Below, one piece after another: positions 16,270 through 25,063 of a DNA stretch of 43,465 nucleotides. The stretch comes from Cryobacterium cheniae (GTDB lineage: Bacteria; Actinomycetota; Actinomycetes; Actinomycetales; Microbacteriaceae). The notes under the pieces were generated by a model. It saw only the letters and a list, made by a program, of their open reading frames with translations, was not told where the DNA came from and searched no databases. The position numbers and the translations under genes were made by a program. The stretch lies in the NCBI RefSeq assembly GCF_004403395.1, contig NZ_SOGN01000015.1, forward strand, positions 531 through 43,995, in the 5' to 3' direction. Within the stretch, counting starts at the first letter, position 1; each line of letters begins with the position of its first letter.

Positions 16270-17184
16270 CTACTTCACGGCAGAGCCGGTGAAGTTCTGC
16301 ACGATGTACTTCTGCGCGACGATGAAAACGAGCAGTGCGGGCAGGCTGGAGACGATCGTTCCTGCCATCAGCGGTCCGTAGTCGGTCTGGTACTCGTTGA
16401 TGAACGCGGACAGACCGACTTGGACGGTATACATGTCCGGGTTGTTCAGCGCGATCAGCGGCCAGAGGAAACTGTTCCATCCAGCCTGGAAGGTCAGCAC
16501 GGCCAGCACCGCTGCGCCGGCGGTGGAGAGCGGGAAATAAATGCTGAGAAAGATCCGGAACTCGCTCGCCCCGTCGATGCGGGCGGCGTCGCCGATCTCG
16601 TCGGGGAGCGACTCGAAGAACTGCTTCATGAAGAACACCGCGAACGCTCCCGCGGCGAATGGGACAAGCACGGCGGCGTAGCTGTTGATCATCCCCACCC
16701 CGCCCTGCCCGAACAGGTCGTTTCCTCCAACGAGCGGTAAGTATCGCAGCACCAGGAAGGTGGGGATCATGGTGACGATTGCGGGCACCATCATGGAGGC
16801 GAGGAATGTGGCGAACACGCTGCCCTGGCCGGGGAATCGCAGTTTGGCGAGTGCGTACCCGGCGAGGCTGCCGAAGAACACGTTAGTGATGGTGCCGCCG
16901 ATGGCGAGGATGAACGAGTTGACCAGGTAGCGGGCGAAGGTGCCGTCCGCGAACAGGGCGGCGTAGTTGTCGACGGTGGGGTTGCGGGGAAGCAAGTTTA
17001 ACGCCCCGGAAAGCGCCTCACTCTCGGTCTTGAACGAGGTCGACAGCGTCCATACCAGCGGAAGCACGGTGGAGATGCTGACCAGGATGACGGCGATATA
17101 CCAGAATCCGGAGCCGACGATACGGCGACGCTGCGCCCGCTTCTTGGCGGGACTGGCCGGTAGGGCCGAGATGGTGGCGCTCAT
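16270..17184 (-). CDS. ABC sugar transporter permease (second, MalG-like)
   Basis: The 304-residue membrane protein has six predicted transmembrane segments starting at FWYIAVILVSISTVLPLVWTL. It has the EAA loop DAARIDGASEFRIFLSIYFPLS, where the ATPase docks. MalG-like features are the TSFKTESE after helix 1 and the short cytoplasmic C-terminus. It forms the channel with the first permease. The ATG overlaps the stop of the first permease (ATGA), so they are translated together. Function follows from family and position. Confidence 0.92.
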   Translation of the reverse strand: MSATISALPASPAKKRAQRRRIVGSGFWYIAVILVSISTVLPLVWTLSTSFKTESEALSGALNLLPRNPTVDNYAALFADGTFARYLVNSFILAIGGTITNVFFGSLAGYALAKLRFPGQGSVFATFLASMMVPAIVTMIPTFLVLRYLPLVGGNDLFGQGGVGMINSYAAVLVPFAAGAFAVFFMKQFFESLPDEIGDAARIDGASEFRIFLSIYFPLSTAGAAVLAVLTFQAGWNSFLWPLIALNNPDMYTVQVGLSAFINEYQTDYGPLMAGTIVSSLPALLVFIVAQKYIVQNFTGSAVK

Positions 17185-18152
17185 GAGAAGTCCCTGCGGT
17201 TTGTGATGCGGGCGTTGACCAACGAAAAGACGAGAATGATGAGGAAGAGGATGAACGACAACGCCGACGCGTAGCCCATCTCCAGGCGCCCGAATCCTCG
17301 GTCGTAGATGTAGTAGACGAGGGTGAGTGTGGAGTTGCCCGGGCCGCCCTTGGTGAGCACGTACGCCTGGTCGAACACCTGGAATGCGGCAATCAGCAGC
17401 AGTGTCACAACCAGGAACATGGTGCGCGCGATCGCGGGCATTGTGACGTACCGGAATACGCGCCAGCTGTTCGCACCGTCCAGCCGGGCAGCTTCGATCA
17501 ACTCCGAGGGAACGCCCTGCAGCGCGGCGAGGAAGATGAGCATGTTCGCGCCGAACCCGGCCCAGACGCTCATCATGACGATCGCGATCATTGCCCATTG
17601 CGAGTCGTATAACCATGCCGGCCCGTCGATCCCGAACCAGCCGAGGATGGAGTTGAACAGCCCGTACTGCGGGTTCAGCAGCCAGAACCAGATCGACGCG
17701 GTCGCCACAGTGGAGGAGATGACGGGGATGTAGAACAGGGTGCGGAACACCCGCACGGCGCCGCTGCGGCGGTTTAGCAGCAGCGCGGTGCCGAGCGCGA
17801 CGATCGCCCCGAGCGGGACGAACAGGGCCGTGTAGTAAGCCGTGTTGCGCAGCGCGATCCAGAAGATCGGATCCTGGAAGATGCGGACGTAGTTGTCCAC
17901 CCCGATCCACTCGAAGTCTCCGACGATGGAGTAGTCGGTGAAACTGACAACGACTGCGATGCCGACCGGGATCAGCACGAACAGCACGAACAGGACCACC
18001 GGGACGGCCAAGAAGATCCATCCGCTCACCGCCTGCTGGCGGCGGGTGGCGCTGACCGCGCCGCCGTCGGGACGGAACCGCCTCCACTTGGGGGGCTGCT
18101 GCGCGATCTCGGGGGCGCGGACGGCTTCGTTGAGCCGGGTCAGGGTCGTCAT
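17181..18152 (-). CDS. ABC sugar transporter permease (first, MalF-like)
   Basis: The 323-residue membrane protein has a cytoplasmic N-terminus (about 40 residues), then six transmembrane segments (VSGWIFLAVPVVLFVLFVLI first). It has an EAA loop EAARLDGANSWRVFRYVTMPAI and the family-typical LTKGGPGNSTLTLVYYIYDRGF near the end. The start ATG at 18152 overlaps the GH125 stop by 4 bases, and its stop overlaps the second permease by 4 bases. It pairs with the second permease in an oligosaccharide importer. Confidence 0.92.
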   Translation of the reverse strand: MTTLTRLNEAVRAPEIAQQPPKWRRFRPDGGAVSATRRQQAVSGWIFLAVPVVLFVLFVLIPVGIAVVVSFTDYSIVGDFEWIGVDNYVRIFQDPIFWIALRNTAYYTALFVPLGAIVALGTALLLNRRSGAVRVFRTLFYIPVISSTVATASIWFWLLNPQYGLFNSILGWFGIDGPAWLYDSQWAMIAIVMMSVWAGFGANMLIFLAALQGVPSELIEAARLDGANSWRVFRYVTMPAIARTMFLVVTLLLIAAFQVFDQAYVLTKGGPGNSTLTLVYYIYDRGFGRLEMGYASALSFILFLIILVFSLVNARITNRRDFS

Positions 18153-19453
18153 CGGGCCATCGCCCCTGCCGGGGTACGCCGGTGGGTGCGCAGCCCCGCG
18201 ACCTCGAGGACGAGTTCGCAGAACATCGCATTGGCCCAGGAAAACCACTCCCGGGTGTATCGGGACGGGTCGTCCTTGTGGAAGGACTCGTGCATGAACC
18301 CGGTCCCGGCGTGGGTGCGCATCAGCAGGTCCAGAATGGCGGTACGCTCGTCGTCTGTTTCCGCAGTCAAGCCCTGGACCGCCAACGCGATCGGCCAGAT
18401 CGTCCCGTCCGGGGTGTGCGGGCTGCCGACACCGGCGCCGGCGGTGCCGGTGAAGTAGAACGGGTTGTCCGGGCTGAGCACGAACGCGCGGGTGCGCAGG
18501 TAATCGGGGTCCTCGGGGGTGCACCAGCCGAGCAGCGGGAGCGAGAGCAGGCTGGGGGTATTCGCGTCGTCGGCGAGCAGCACCCCTCCGAGCCCGTCGA
18601 CCTCGTACGCGTAGACCGTGTCGCCGGACGGCGCGATCGCGGTGCCGTAGTCGGCAATGCCGTTGCCGATCGATTCGCGCAGCGCCAGCGCGGACGCGGC
18701 AAGCTTTTCCGCGCCGAACACGGTGCTGGCGATCTCGGCGATGTGTTCGAGTTCGACGAACGCGAACATGTTCGCGGGGATGTTGAAGTGAAACGTGCAC
18801 ACGTCGTCGCTGGGGCGGAAACCGGACCAGCTCAGCCCGGTGTTGGCGACGGGTTCACCGCGCCCGTCCCTGGCTAGGGTGTCGGTGGGGGCCCCATCGA
18901 ACCGCTGGAACCGGTACGGGGAGGCCTGCTCGTGGTCCTGTTCAGCGCGCCACACGTCGACGATCTTCCAGGCGGCGTCGAGGAACGAGGCCAGGTGGTC
19001 GACGCGGCCGGTGAGCTTCCACAGGTCGTGGGCAAGCTGGACCGGGTAGGCGAGCGAGTCAATCTCGTACTTGCGTTCCCACACCCATGGTGACATCACG
19101 GTCTGGTCGGTGTGGTGGCCGGCACCGTTGGGGGCAGCGTTGAATGCGTTCGCGTAAGGGTCGAGGCCGATGAAGTCCAGCTGTCGGCGGGACACGGCGA
19201 TCGCCGTCTCCGCGAGCAGCGGGTCTTCGGTGACGAAGTGCAGATAGGGGGTGAGCTGGGCGGTGGAGTCCCGCAACCACATCGCGGGGATATCACCGGT
19301 GACCACGAACGCGGACCCGTCGGCGAGGATCTCAATGGTCGTGTCGAGGGTACCCAGGTAGCAGCTGCGGAAGACCGCGGCGATCTCGCCGCCGAGGCGC
19401 GACTCGATCTGTGTGAAAAGGCGGTCGGCGATGACCGGTGAATAGGTGGGCAC
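18149..19453 (-). CDS. GH125 exo-alpha-1,6-mannosidase
   Basis: The 434-residue protein matches the metal-independent GH125 family, with typical stretches DIPAMWLRDSTAQL, NAAPNGAGHHTDQTVMSPWVWERKYEIDSL, GFRPSDDVCTFHFNIPANMFA, GTIWPIALAVQGLT and GFMHESFHKDDPSRYTREWFSW. The family removes terminal alpha-1,6-linked mannose. I start at the GTG at 19453, with AAGGAG 6 bases upstream and family alignment beginning just after; the frame is open to 19606 but those codons are not protein-like. It has no signal peptide. It is the first gene of the operon and would trim imported mannan fragments together with GH76. Confidence 0.9.
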   Translation of the reverse strand: MPTYSPVIADRLFTQIESRLGGEIAAVFRSCYLGTLDTTIEILADGSAFVVTGDIPAMWLRDSTAQLTPYLHFVTEDPLLAETAIAVSRRQLDFIGLDPYANAFNAAPNGAGHHTDQTVMSPWVWERKYEIDSLAYPVQLAHDLWKLTGRVDHLASFLDAAWKIVDVWRAEQDHEQASPYRFQRFDGAPTDTLARDGRGEPVANTGLSWSGFRPSDDVCTFHFNIPANMFAFVELEHIAEIASTVFGAEKLAASALALRESIGNGIADYGTAIAPSGDTVYAYEVDGLGGVLLADDANTPSLLSLPLLGWCTPEDPDYLRTRAFVLSPDNPFYFTGTAGAGVGSPHTPDGTIWPIALAVQGLTAETDDERTAILDLLMRTHAGTGFMHESFHKDDPSRYTREWFSWANAMFCELVLEVAGLRTHRRTPAGAMAR

Positions 19454-19581
19454 TCGGGCTCCTTGTGCTGTGTCGGTGTCGGGCGTGGTTGGTGCGCGAC
19501 GTGGATGGTTAGGTCCCGGCTGACCCGCATCTCCGTTGATAGGTGAATGAGTGGTCTGGAGTACCAACGCCCTCGCGAACG

Positions 19582-19641
19582 ATATTACCGTACTAAATAT
19601 ATTCAATCGTGTCTAGAGGGTATTTTCTACACATATTTAAT
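19582..19641 (-). promoter_or_regulatory. operon promoter with two predicted operator sites
   Basis: The site CTAAATATATTCAAT (19593-19607) and an oppositely oriented TTAAATATGT (minus strand of 19631-19640) resemble the site at 12824-12838 before the regulator gene. A possible minus-strand promoter overlaps: TTGAAT (19607-19602) and TAATAT (19587-19582), with a 14-base gap that is short. The regulator would then block the GH125-led operon (inference). Confidence 0.55.
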
Positions 19642-19659
19642 TTCGATCAGAGCGTCATG

Positions 19660-20282
19660 GTCATCGCCCTTCACACCCCTCGGCTCGGGGACCCGGGGCG
19701 GGATACCGCGAAATGGCGGACGGCGCTCCGACGCACTCGGCTTCGTCGAGCGGATCTTCCTCGCCACGTCGTCGCGCTCAAGGCGGCACACAATGCCGTG
19801 AGTTTTCCACGTCCCACAAGGCGCGCGAGGGTCGGGCCGCTGCTCCGATGGCTACCGTTACGTCGCTACTACCTGTCCGCAGATCTGGGCGCGAGGATCA
19901 AGAGGCGCCTGGCGGACGCTCAAAAATCAGATGGCTGCTGTCACTAAGGGCCATTGAAGTGCAGAATCGTCGATGAGCTGCACAAGGCGTCGCTTCCTCC
20001 GTATCTCCAGGAACACCGTTGCGATAAACAAGCATGCGAGTGAGCGCTCGACTCGGCTCTTGCCGCAACGGCGCTCGCGAAGGACTGGCACACGATGCTC
20101 ACCGCACTTGCGTGGCTGGATGCGCATCGTGGTTCGGCCCTATGCCCCTTGTGCCATGTGCCGTTTTACGTACTCATCTAACCGTATTCATGCACACCGA
20201 CGTCGACACGTGCTGCAGCTCGGTATCCGCGGCGGCGACGCGTCCAAGCGCCTCCGTCAGTCGCACTCCCAACGGTTCAGTC
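19660..20282. other. scar stretch without a convincing gene
   Basis: No open frame here shows clear protein character between the operon promoter and the TraA fragment. At 19979-19992 there is TGCACAAGGCGTCG, also present at 5019. Beyond the TraA stop, a minus-strand frame shifted by one base (about 20320-20174, NVETEPLGVRLTEALGRVAAAD) stays protein-like and may be the frameshifted tail of TraA. Confidence 0.4.
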
Positions 20283-21533
20283 TCAACATTGGTTATTGCG
20301 ATGGACTCCGGGTCGGTCGTCGAGTGCGTCGACGCGCACCTGGATGAGTTCGGCCTGGGCATGCAGCCAGCGGCGAACCTCTGGGTTCTCGTTCTCTTCC
20401 CCGGCGGGCGGCGGGCTCACCCAGCTCGGCAGGTGCACGTCCGTGGTCTGCTGTGCCGAGGCGCCGAGGCGGTGGTGATACGCCTTCGCGAATGACCCGA
20501 TGGTGGAGTCCGGCCCGGTGTCTTCGGCACGAATGACTGCGGTGAGCTTCGCCTGCACGTCGGCGCCGTGCGCTTCGTGCGCGGCGAGCCGGCTGGCCAG
20601 ATGTGTCCAGGCTTCGTCGCCGATGACCTGGTCCGCGATGCTCGGCTCGAGCACGTCCCGGACTGCGGTCTCCATCCGCTGGAGCCGGTCGGGGTCAAAC
20701 ACCCGGGTGAGGGCATCTTCGTAGGCCGGCAGGAGTGTCGCCAGGCTCGCGGCAGCATCCTGAACGCGCTGAATCTCTTCGCTGGCGGACCGTTCCGCGC
20801 TTTCACGGGCAAGCACCGCGGTGAGGGCATCAATGATGTTAGTGCGGAGGTGGTCGGGGGCGTGGACATCGACTTCGAGGATTTCTTCGACGACAGCATA
20901 CATACGGTTGGACTCGCGCCCGCGCGTCGCAGCGACGTAGAGCTGCTCGCGTGAGGTGGACTGCGGGTCGACGAGGATGTGGGAAGTGTCCACGGTCATG
21001 CCCTGGACCCGGTTGATGGTGGCCGCATAGCCAAGCTCAACATGGGTGGCCACGTACTCGGCGGGCAGGGTGAGTACTCCCCCGTGCCGGAGACTCTTCA
21101 CTTTGAGGTCTCCGCCCCCGGTGTCGATGACGGTCCAGAGGTCGCCGTTGGCGACGAAGTCCTTGCCCTGGTTGGAGCGCAGCTTCCGGTCGTTCTGCCG
21201 GGTCACGATCACATCGTTCAGGCCGGCCTTGTTCCCGTCGTGCAGCACCATCCCGCTCTTCCCGACGACGCCTTGGCCGACCAGGTCCAGGCGGGCCCGC
21301 GCGTTGAGTGCGGCGACCTCGTCGTTGGTTCCCGCGACCATGATCGAGTGCCGGTTCGCCGTGCGGTCGGCGGTCCAGGCCACGTAAATCTCTTCCAGCA
21401 TGCTCTGCCGGATCCCGCCCAGGGTTCGGTCGGCGGTGACGTAGAAGTCGAGCGCCGCACTGGCTCCGTCGCGGAGAAGGAGGGACGCGGTGGCTTCCTC
21501 GGTGTTGATGAAGCGGTGGACCTGGTCGTCCAA
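20283..21533 (-). pseudogene. traA: C-terminal fragment of a TraA-type conjugative relaxase/helicase
   Basis: The 416 codons match the second half of actinobacterial MobF/TraA proteins. They contain the end of the SF1 helicase core (NDVIVTRQNDRKLRSNQG, VELGYAATINRVQGMTVDTSHILVD, SREQLYVAATRGRESNRMYAV), which unwinds DNA in conjugation, and the helical C-terminal region. The relaxase domain with its Tyr and His triad and the Walker A motif are missing. The left edge joins directly to a truncated ArsR gene at about 21535. This is therefore a deletion remnant showing that a transfer region was once present. Confidence 0.85.
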
Positions 21534-21534
21534 G

Positions 21535-21811
21535 CGACACGTCCGTAGTACCGCTCATCCATCGCTCGAACCCGCCGAGTACGGACCACCCGAAGCAGTC
21601 CAGCGTGGACAAGTGTCGCGACGTGATGGGCGACAGTGCCCTTGGGTCGCCCGATCGCCTCTGCCAGTTCCGTCACGGTCGCAGCGCGCTCCAGGACCAG
21701 TTCGAGTACCTTCCCGCGGAGGGGATTCGCCAACGCTCGGAGGGCTGCAGCATCTGTCACCGTGCGGTGCTCCTCGAGCTCGTAGTCGGAGGTCGGGGTA
21801 TTGATCGGCAT
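21535..21811 (-). pseudogene. truncated ArsR-family regulator
   Basis: The first roughly 90 codons encode an ArsR-type winged helix: DAAALRALANPLRGKVLELVLERAATVTELAEAIGRPKGTVAHHVATLVHAGLLRVV, then RAMDERYYGR. After that residue the frame runs out of phase into the TraA fragment and is open until about 21218. The protein lost its C-terminal effector part. It is divergent from the dienelactone-hydrolase-like gene, which it probably controlled. The helix-turn-helix itself is intact, so a shortened DNA-binding product is conceivable. Confidence 0.75.
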
Positions 21812-21849
21812 TGCTGAGCCGTTCTATAGTATTGGCTCGTTCACTGAAC
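21801..21849 (+). promoter_or_regulatory. promoter and palindromic operator of the hydrolase gene
   Basis: TTGATC (21801-21806) and TATAGT (21825-21830), 18 bases apart, form a plausible promoter. Just after it is the perfect palindrome GTTCA-C-TGAAC (21839-21849), a likely ArsR-type operator. The promoter overlaps the ArsR start codon region on the other strand. Confidence 0.5.
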
Positions 21850-21872
21850 CTCTCACGAGCGGAGCAACCGCC

Positions 21873-22460
21873 ATGGCTGACATCGTTCTTTTCCACCACA
21901 TCCAGGGCTGCACTCCAGGGGTGGTCGCCATCGCCGAAGAACTCACCCGCGCCGGCCACACGGTTCACCTTCCCGACCTGTTCGATGGCAAAGTCTTCAC
22001 CCAGTTGGAAGACGGTTTCGCCCACTTGCAGTCCCTCGACGCGGAAGGGCTTCGGGTCCGAGTTGATTCCACGGTGGAAGCTCTGCCCGCCGAACTCGTT
22101 TACGCAGGGATCTCCTGGGGTGTCTCTCACGCGCAGCGGCTGGCGCAGACTCGACCCGGAGCTCGGGGAGCGCTCTTCTTCGAGGCCTGCTTTCCAGTCA
22201 CGGGCGAGTGGTCGTTCGGTCCGTGGCCGACCGGCCTGCCGGTGCAGATCCACGGGATGGATCAGGATGAGTTCTTCGCGCTCGAGGGCGATCTCGACGC
22301 CGCACGCGAGCTCGTGTCCGCAGCCGGCGCCCCGCAGGCCGAAGTCTTCACCTACAACGGAAACCGCCACCTCTTCATGGACGCATCGCTACCGTCCCAC
22401 GACCCCGCGGCAGCACGACTCGCACTCGACCGAACCCGCGACTTCCTGACAAAGATCTAA
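21873..22460 (+). CDS. dienelactone hydrolase-family protein
   Basis: The 195-residue alpha/beta-hydrolase starts MADIVLFHHIQGCTPGVVAIAEEL, which fits the dienelactone hydrolase family. The nucleophile elbow reads GISWGVS instead of GxCxGG, so Ser probably replaces the usual Cys. The later Asp (HGMDQDEFF) and His (NGNRHLFMD) are in the expected order. I chose the ATG at 21873 with GGAG 8 bases upstream. The substrate is unknown; carboxylic ester or lactone hydrolysis in the cytoplasm is expected. It is divergent from the truncated ArsR gene, so its control may now be lost. Confidence 0.8.
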   Translation: MADIVLFHHIQGCTPGVVAIAEELTRAGHTVHLPDLFDGKVFTQLEDGFAHLQSLDAEGLRVRVDSTVEALPAELVYAGISWGVSHAQRLAQTRPGARGALFFEACFPVTGEWSFGPWPTGLPVQIHGMDQDEFFALEGDLDAARELVSAAGAPQAEVFTYNGNRHLFMDASLPSHDPAAARLALDRTRDFLTKI

Positions 22461-22461
22461 C

Positions 22462-22737
22462 GCAAGCACAGCGTTCGTCCTGGACGAGAGCCCTCAGCTT
22501 GCCGATATCGACCTTGGCGCAGTCCGCAATCAAGCTCTCATCGCTGGCACTCCCCCGCCTCTCGGTCCGTACCGGACGTATCAGGTGCCAATCGTTGACA
22601 TTGCCAACCTCACCAGGCTCAACCTGGCGGTTTTGGCCGAGTCGGATGCCTTGGCGCCCCTGCCAACGATCCAAGACGATGCCGACCCCCAAGAGCTGTG
22701 GGTTGAGTTGACTGGACTATCAGTGGTCCGCCTGTAA
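22462..22737 (+). pseudogene. C-terminal tail of a DNA/RNA non-specific endonuclease
   Basis: The frame ASTAFVLDESPQLADIDL...PPPLGPYRTYQVPIVDIANLTRLNL is the conserved end of the NUC1-type DNA/RNA non-specific endonuclease family, ending at TAA 22735-22737. The His-Asn-Mg catalytic region is absent. It begins immediately after the hydrolase stop, with no start codon or ribosome binding site, so it is a junction remnant. Confidence 0.7.
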
Positions 22738-22829
22738 CCGGAACAGGTCATCTGCCGACCTAGCTCACCGCAGACGCTCGAGGCTTCGTCTCTCCGGTCA
22801 GCTTCGCACCGTCAAGTTGCATTTCCCTT

Positions 22830-23181
22830 GCACGGCGAGACATGACGGAAGATATCCGGGGGTGACACCGAATTCGGGTAGAGATCGCCGAGGTGGGTTT
22901 CCTTCTGTTCCCGTGGCGGCCATGGCGAGGTGAACTTTGGCCGCTGTTCTTGCGATCGGCCGCTCACCTTCCCGCGGGCGCACCGTGACGAGGGCTCCAA
23001 CGGCGCGCTCTGAGATGCGTGCCCGCTCGAACTCTGCCACGGCAGCGAAAACACTGAAGACCAGTTCCCCGGACACCGATGTGGTGTCGATCGCCGCCCC
23101 TCCTCGGTGAGGCCCTGAAGCCCGATGCCCCGTTCGGTGAGTTCATGGAGGGTCGTGACGAGGTGGCGCAGGTCGCGGCCT
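22830..23181 (-). pseudogene. degraded serine recombinase fragment
   Basis: Minus-strand pieces GRDLRHLVTTLHELTERGIGLQGLTE, then in another frame SGELVFSVFAAVAEFERARISERA, then AAKVHLAMAATGTEGNPPRRS are parts of a resolvase catalytic domain and linker. At least one frameshift is present, and the N-terminal Ser region and helix-turn-helix are missing or worn. Its left edge abuts the DUF1016 stop codon. Confidence 0.7.
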
Positions 23182-24226
23182 AGTCGGAGGGGTTGACCCG
23201 GCTCTGGGAGTGGTCATCCAACTCAAGGGCGACCGCGCGGGTTAGAGCGTCCTCGGCGGGAAGCGCAGCCTGTTCAGCGGGAGAGAGATCGTAACGGGAG
23301 ACAGCGATCGGCTGGGTAGTGCCGGCGAGTGCGTATCGGACGACGGACTCGTTTTTGTCAGCGACCAAGAGCATCCCCACCGTGGGCTGGTGCTGCGGCT
23401 TCCTCAGCCGATCCTCAACGAGGGCGACATAGAAGCCAAGTTGGCCGGCGTCGCGCGGATCGAATTTCGTGGTCTTCAACTCAATGACCACATACCGGAG
23501 TTGGTCGACGTGGAAAAACAGCAAATCGGCGAAGAAGTCATCGCCGTCGACGTCGAAGTGGACTTGGCGTCCCACGAACGCGAACCCGGGGCCGAGCTCG
23601 CGGAGGGTGTCGATGATGCGCTCGACGAGCCGGTCCTCCAGCTCTCGCTCGACGGCGTCACCGTCGATCGCGAGGAACTCGAGCGTGAACGGATCCTTAG
23701 TGATCTGCTGAGCGAGCTCAGAGTCGCTTCGTTCGAGAGCGTGCAGGAAGTTGGACGGAGCTGCGCCCTCGCGCAGGTGCAGGTGGGTGGTGATCTGGTG
23801 AGCCAACACCGGACGGCTCCAGCCCTGCGCGATGTCCTTAGCGCTGTACCACTCGCGTAGGTCGGGATCGTCGAGCTTGTCAAGCAGCTCGATGACATGG
23901 CCCCAGGGCAATTCGCCAACGGGTCGTTGGCGAATTGAGTCGTGTTCGGGCCACGCCTCGGCGAACCGGCGCATGTACCTGAGATTGGCCGGCGAGAACC
24001 CCTTCGCGGTCGGGAACTCTGCACGCAGATCCGCGGAAAGCTGGACCAAGACCTTACTGCCCCACGCGGCCGTCTTCTGTCGCTCGATAATGGCCGCTCC
24101 GATCTGCCAATAAAGCCTGAGCAGTTCGGTATTCACTCGGCGCTGGGCCATGTAGCGCGCCTCATGCACGAGCCGCTTGATGCTCTCAAGCGTGGCAGCG
24201 TAGTCGGACGGGACGATGGAGCTCAT
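23180..24226 (-). CDS. DUF1016/YhcG-type PD-(D/E)xK nuclease family protein
   Basis: The 348-residue protein has the DUF1016 N-terminal region (about 10-165: ARYMAQRRVNTELLRLYWQIG, LSADLRAEFPTAKGFSPANLRYMRRFAEAWP) and a C-terminal nuclease-like domain (about 190-320). The nuclease motif is DGDDFFADLLFFH...LRYVVIELKTTKFDPRDAGQLGFYV, which supplies D, ExK and Q. The family is common in accessory and defence-like islands, and its substrate is not settled. Length is normal. It stands alone between two broken recombinases and was probably moved in with them. Confidence 0.85.
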   Translation of the reverse strand: MSSIVPSDYAATLESIKRLVHEARYMAQRRVNTELLRLYWQIGAAIIERQKTAAWGSKVLVQLSADLRAEFPTAKGFSPANLRYMRRFAEAWPEHDSIRQRPVGELPWGHVIELLDKLDDPDLREWYSAKDIAQGWSRPVLAHQITTHLHLREGAAPSNFLHALERSDSELAQQITKDPFTLEFLAIDGDAVERELEDRLVERIIDTLRELGPGFAFVGRQVHFDVDGDDFFADLLFFHVDQLRYVVIELKTTKFDPRDAGQLGFYVALVEDRLRKPQHQPTVGMLLVADKNESVVRYALAGTTQPIAVSRYDLSPAEQAALPAEDALTRAVALELDDHSQSRVNPSD

Positions 24227-24279
24227 CCCTCAACGCTAATGGAGGTCGGTCGACCGTGCCTGCAGCGGACAGCCGGGGC

Positions 24280-24732
24280 TCAGGGTTTGGCCAGGTGCCG
24301 GTAGATCGTGGGGCGAGTGACTCCAAACTCCTCAGCGATGTGCTGGACGGTGTGGGCCCGCTTGCCGTCGGCGCCCTTCTCCTCATACATCTCGCGGGCC
24401 AACTTGACCTGGCGCGACCCGAGCTTAGGTTTCTGCCCGCCGGTTCGTCCCCGGGCACGGGCCGCGGCCAACCCATCGCGCGTGCGTTCAGACATCAGCG
24501 CATGTTCAAACTCCGCAATCGAGCCAAGGATCTGGAAGAACATCCGCCCGGTGATGCTGGACGTGTCGATGCCCTGATCCAAGACCACCAGATCAACGCC
24601 GCGCTCCTGGAGGGTGTTCGATAAATCGATGAGGTTCTCCAACGACCGGCTAAGCCGATTAAGTTTAGTCACGACGAGCTGGTCGCCGGTCCGGTTCGCC
24701 GAGAGTAAAGCCATGTCAAGTTCGGGCCGGCG
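24280..24732 (-). pseudogene. N-terminally truncated serine recombinase
   Basis: From RRPELDMALLSANRTGDQLVVTKLNRLSRSLENLIDL the resolvase sequence is intact through LGSIAEFEHALMSERTRDGLAAARARGRTGG to a full helix-turn-helix (VQHIAEEFGVTRPTIYRHLAKP). The first 40-50 residues with the catalytic Ser (YxRVST) are replaced by unrelated codons (MGYKTPTPAPAPERCGH...). The break coincides with the recurring repeat at 24746, so it probably arose by recombination there. It is likely to be inactive. Confidence 0.8.
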
Positions 24733-24745
24733 GGCGAGTGTTCCC

Positions 24746-24800
24746 TGTGACTTTTGGCGCTCTGTGGCGGCGTTCTGTGATCGATATTTGGCGTATTGAG
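24746..24800 (+). repeat. copy of the recurring recombination-site-like sequence
   Basis: TGTGACTTTTGGCGCTCTGT (24746-24765) matches 4881-4901 with one extra T there. The following GGCGGCGTTCTGTGATCG and TATTTGGCG match 10358-10387. It sits at the broken end of a serine recombinase gene. Confidence 0.55.
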
Positions 24801-25063
24801 CTGTATGCCCGCATCGCTCCGGAGCCGGAGCCGGTGTCGGCGTCTTGTATCCCATGGGCTACGAGCCATGACGATGGTCCCGTCGCCCTCGTTCACCCGG
24901 CCCGATGGCTAGAGCGTGATGTTCTGGCTGGATCGCCGACGGTGATCGAGCATCTCATGCGGAAGCGACCAGTCAGAGGTCTCGACTGACCCACCCCAGC
25001 AAAGATACACAGACCGATCAAGCCACCAGACCGCGCGGAGGCCTGACCGGTCTCGATATCCGC
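24801..25063. other. short stretch without a convincing gene
   Basis: Open frames here are short and unlike known proteins. A plus-strand frame (24738-24989) has ELYARIAPEPEPVSASCIP..., but no start signal is seen. Nothing else was recognised. Confidence 0.4.
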
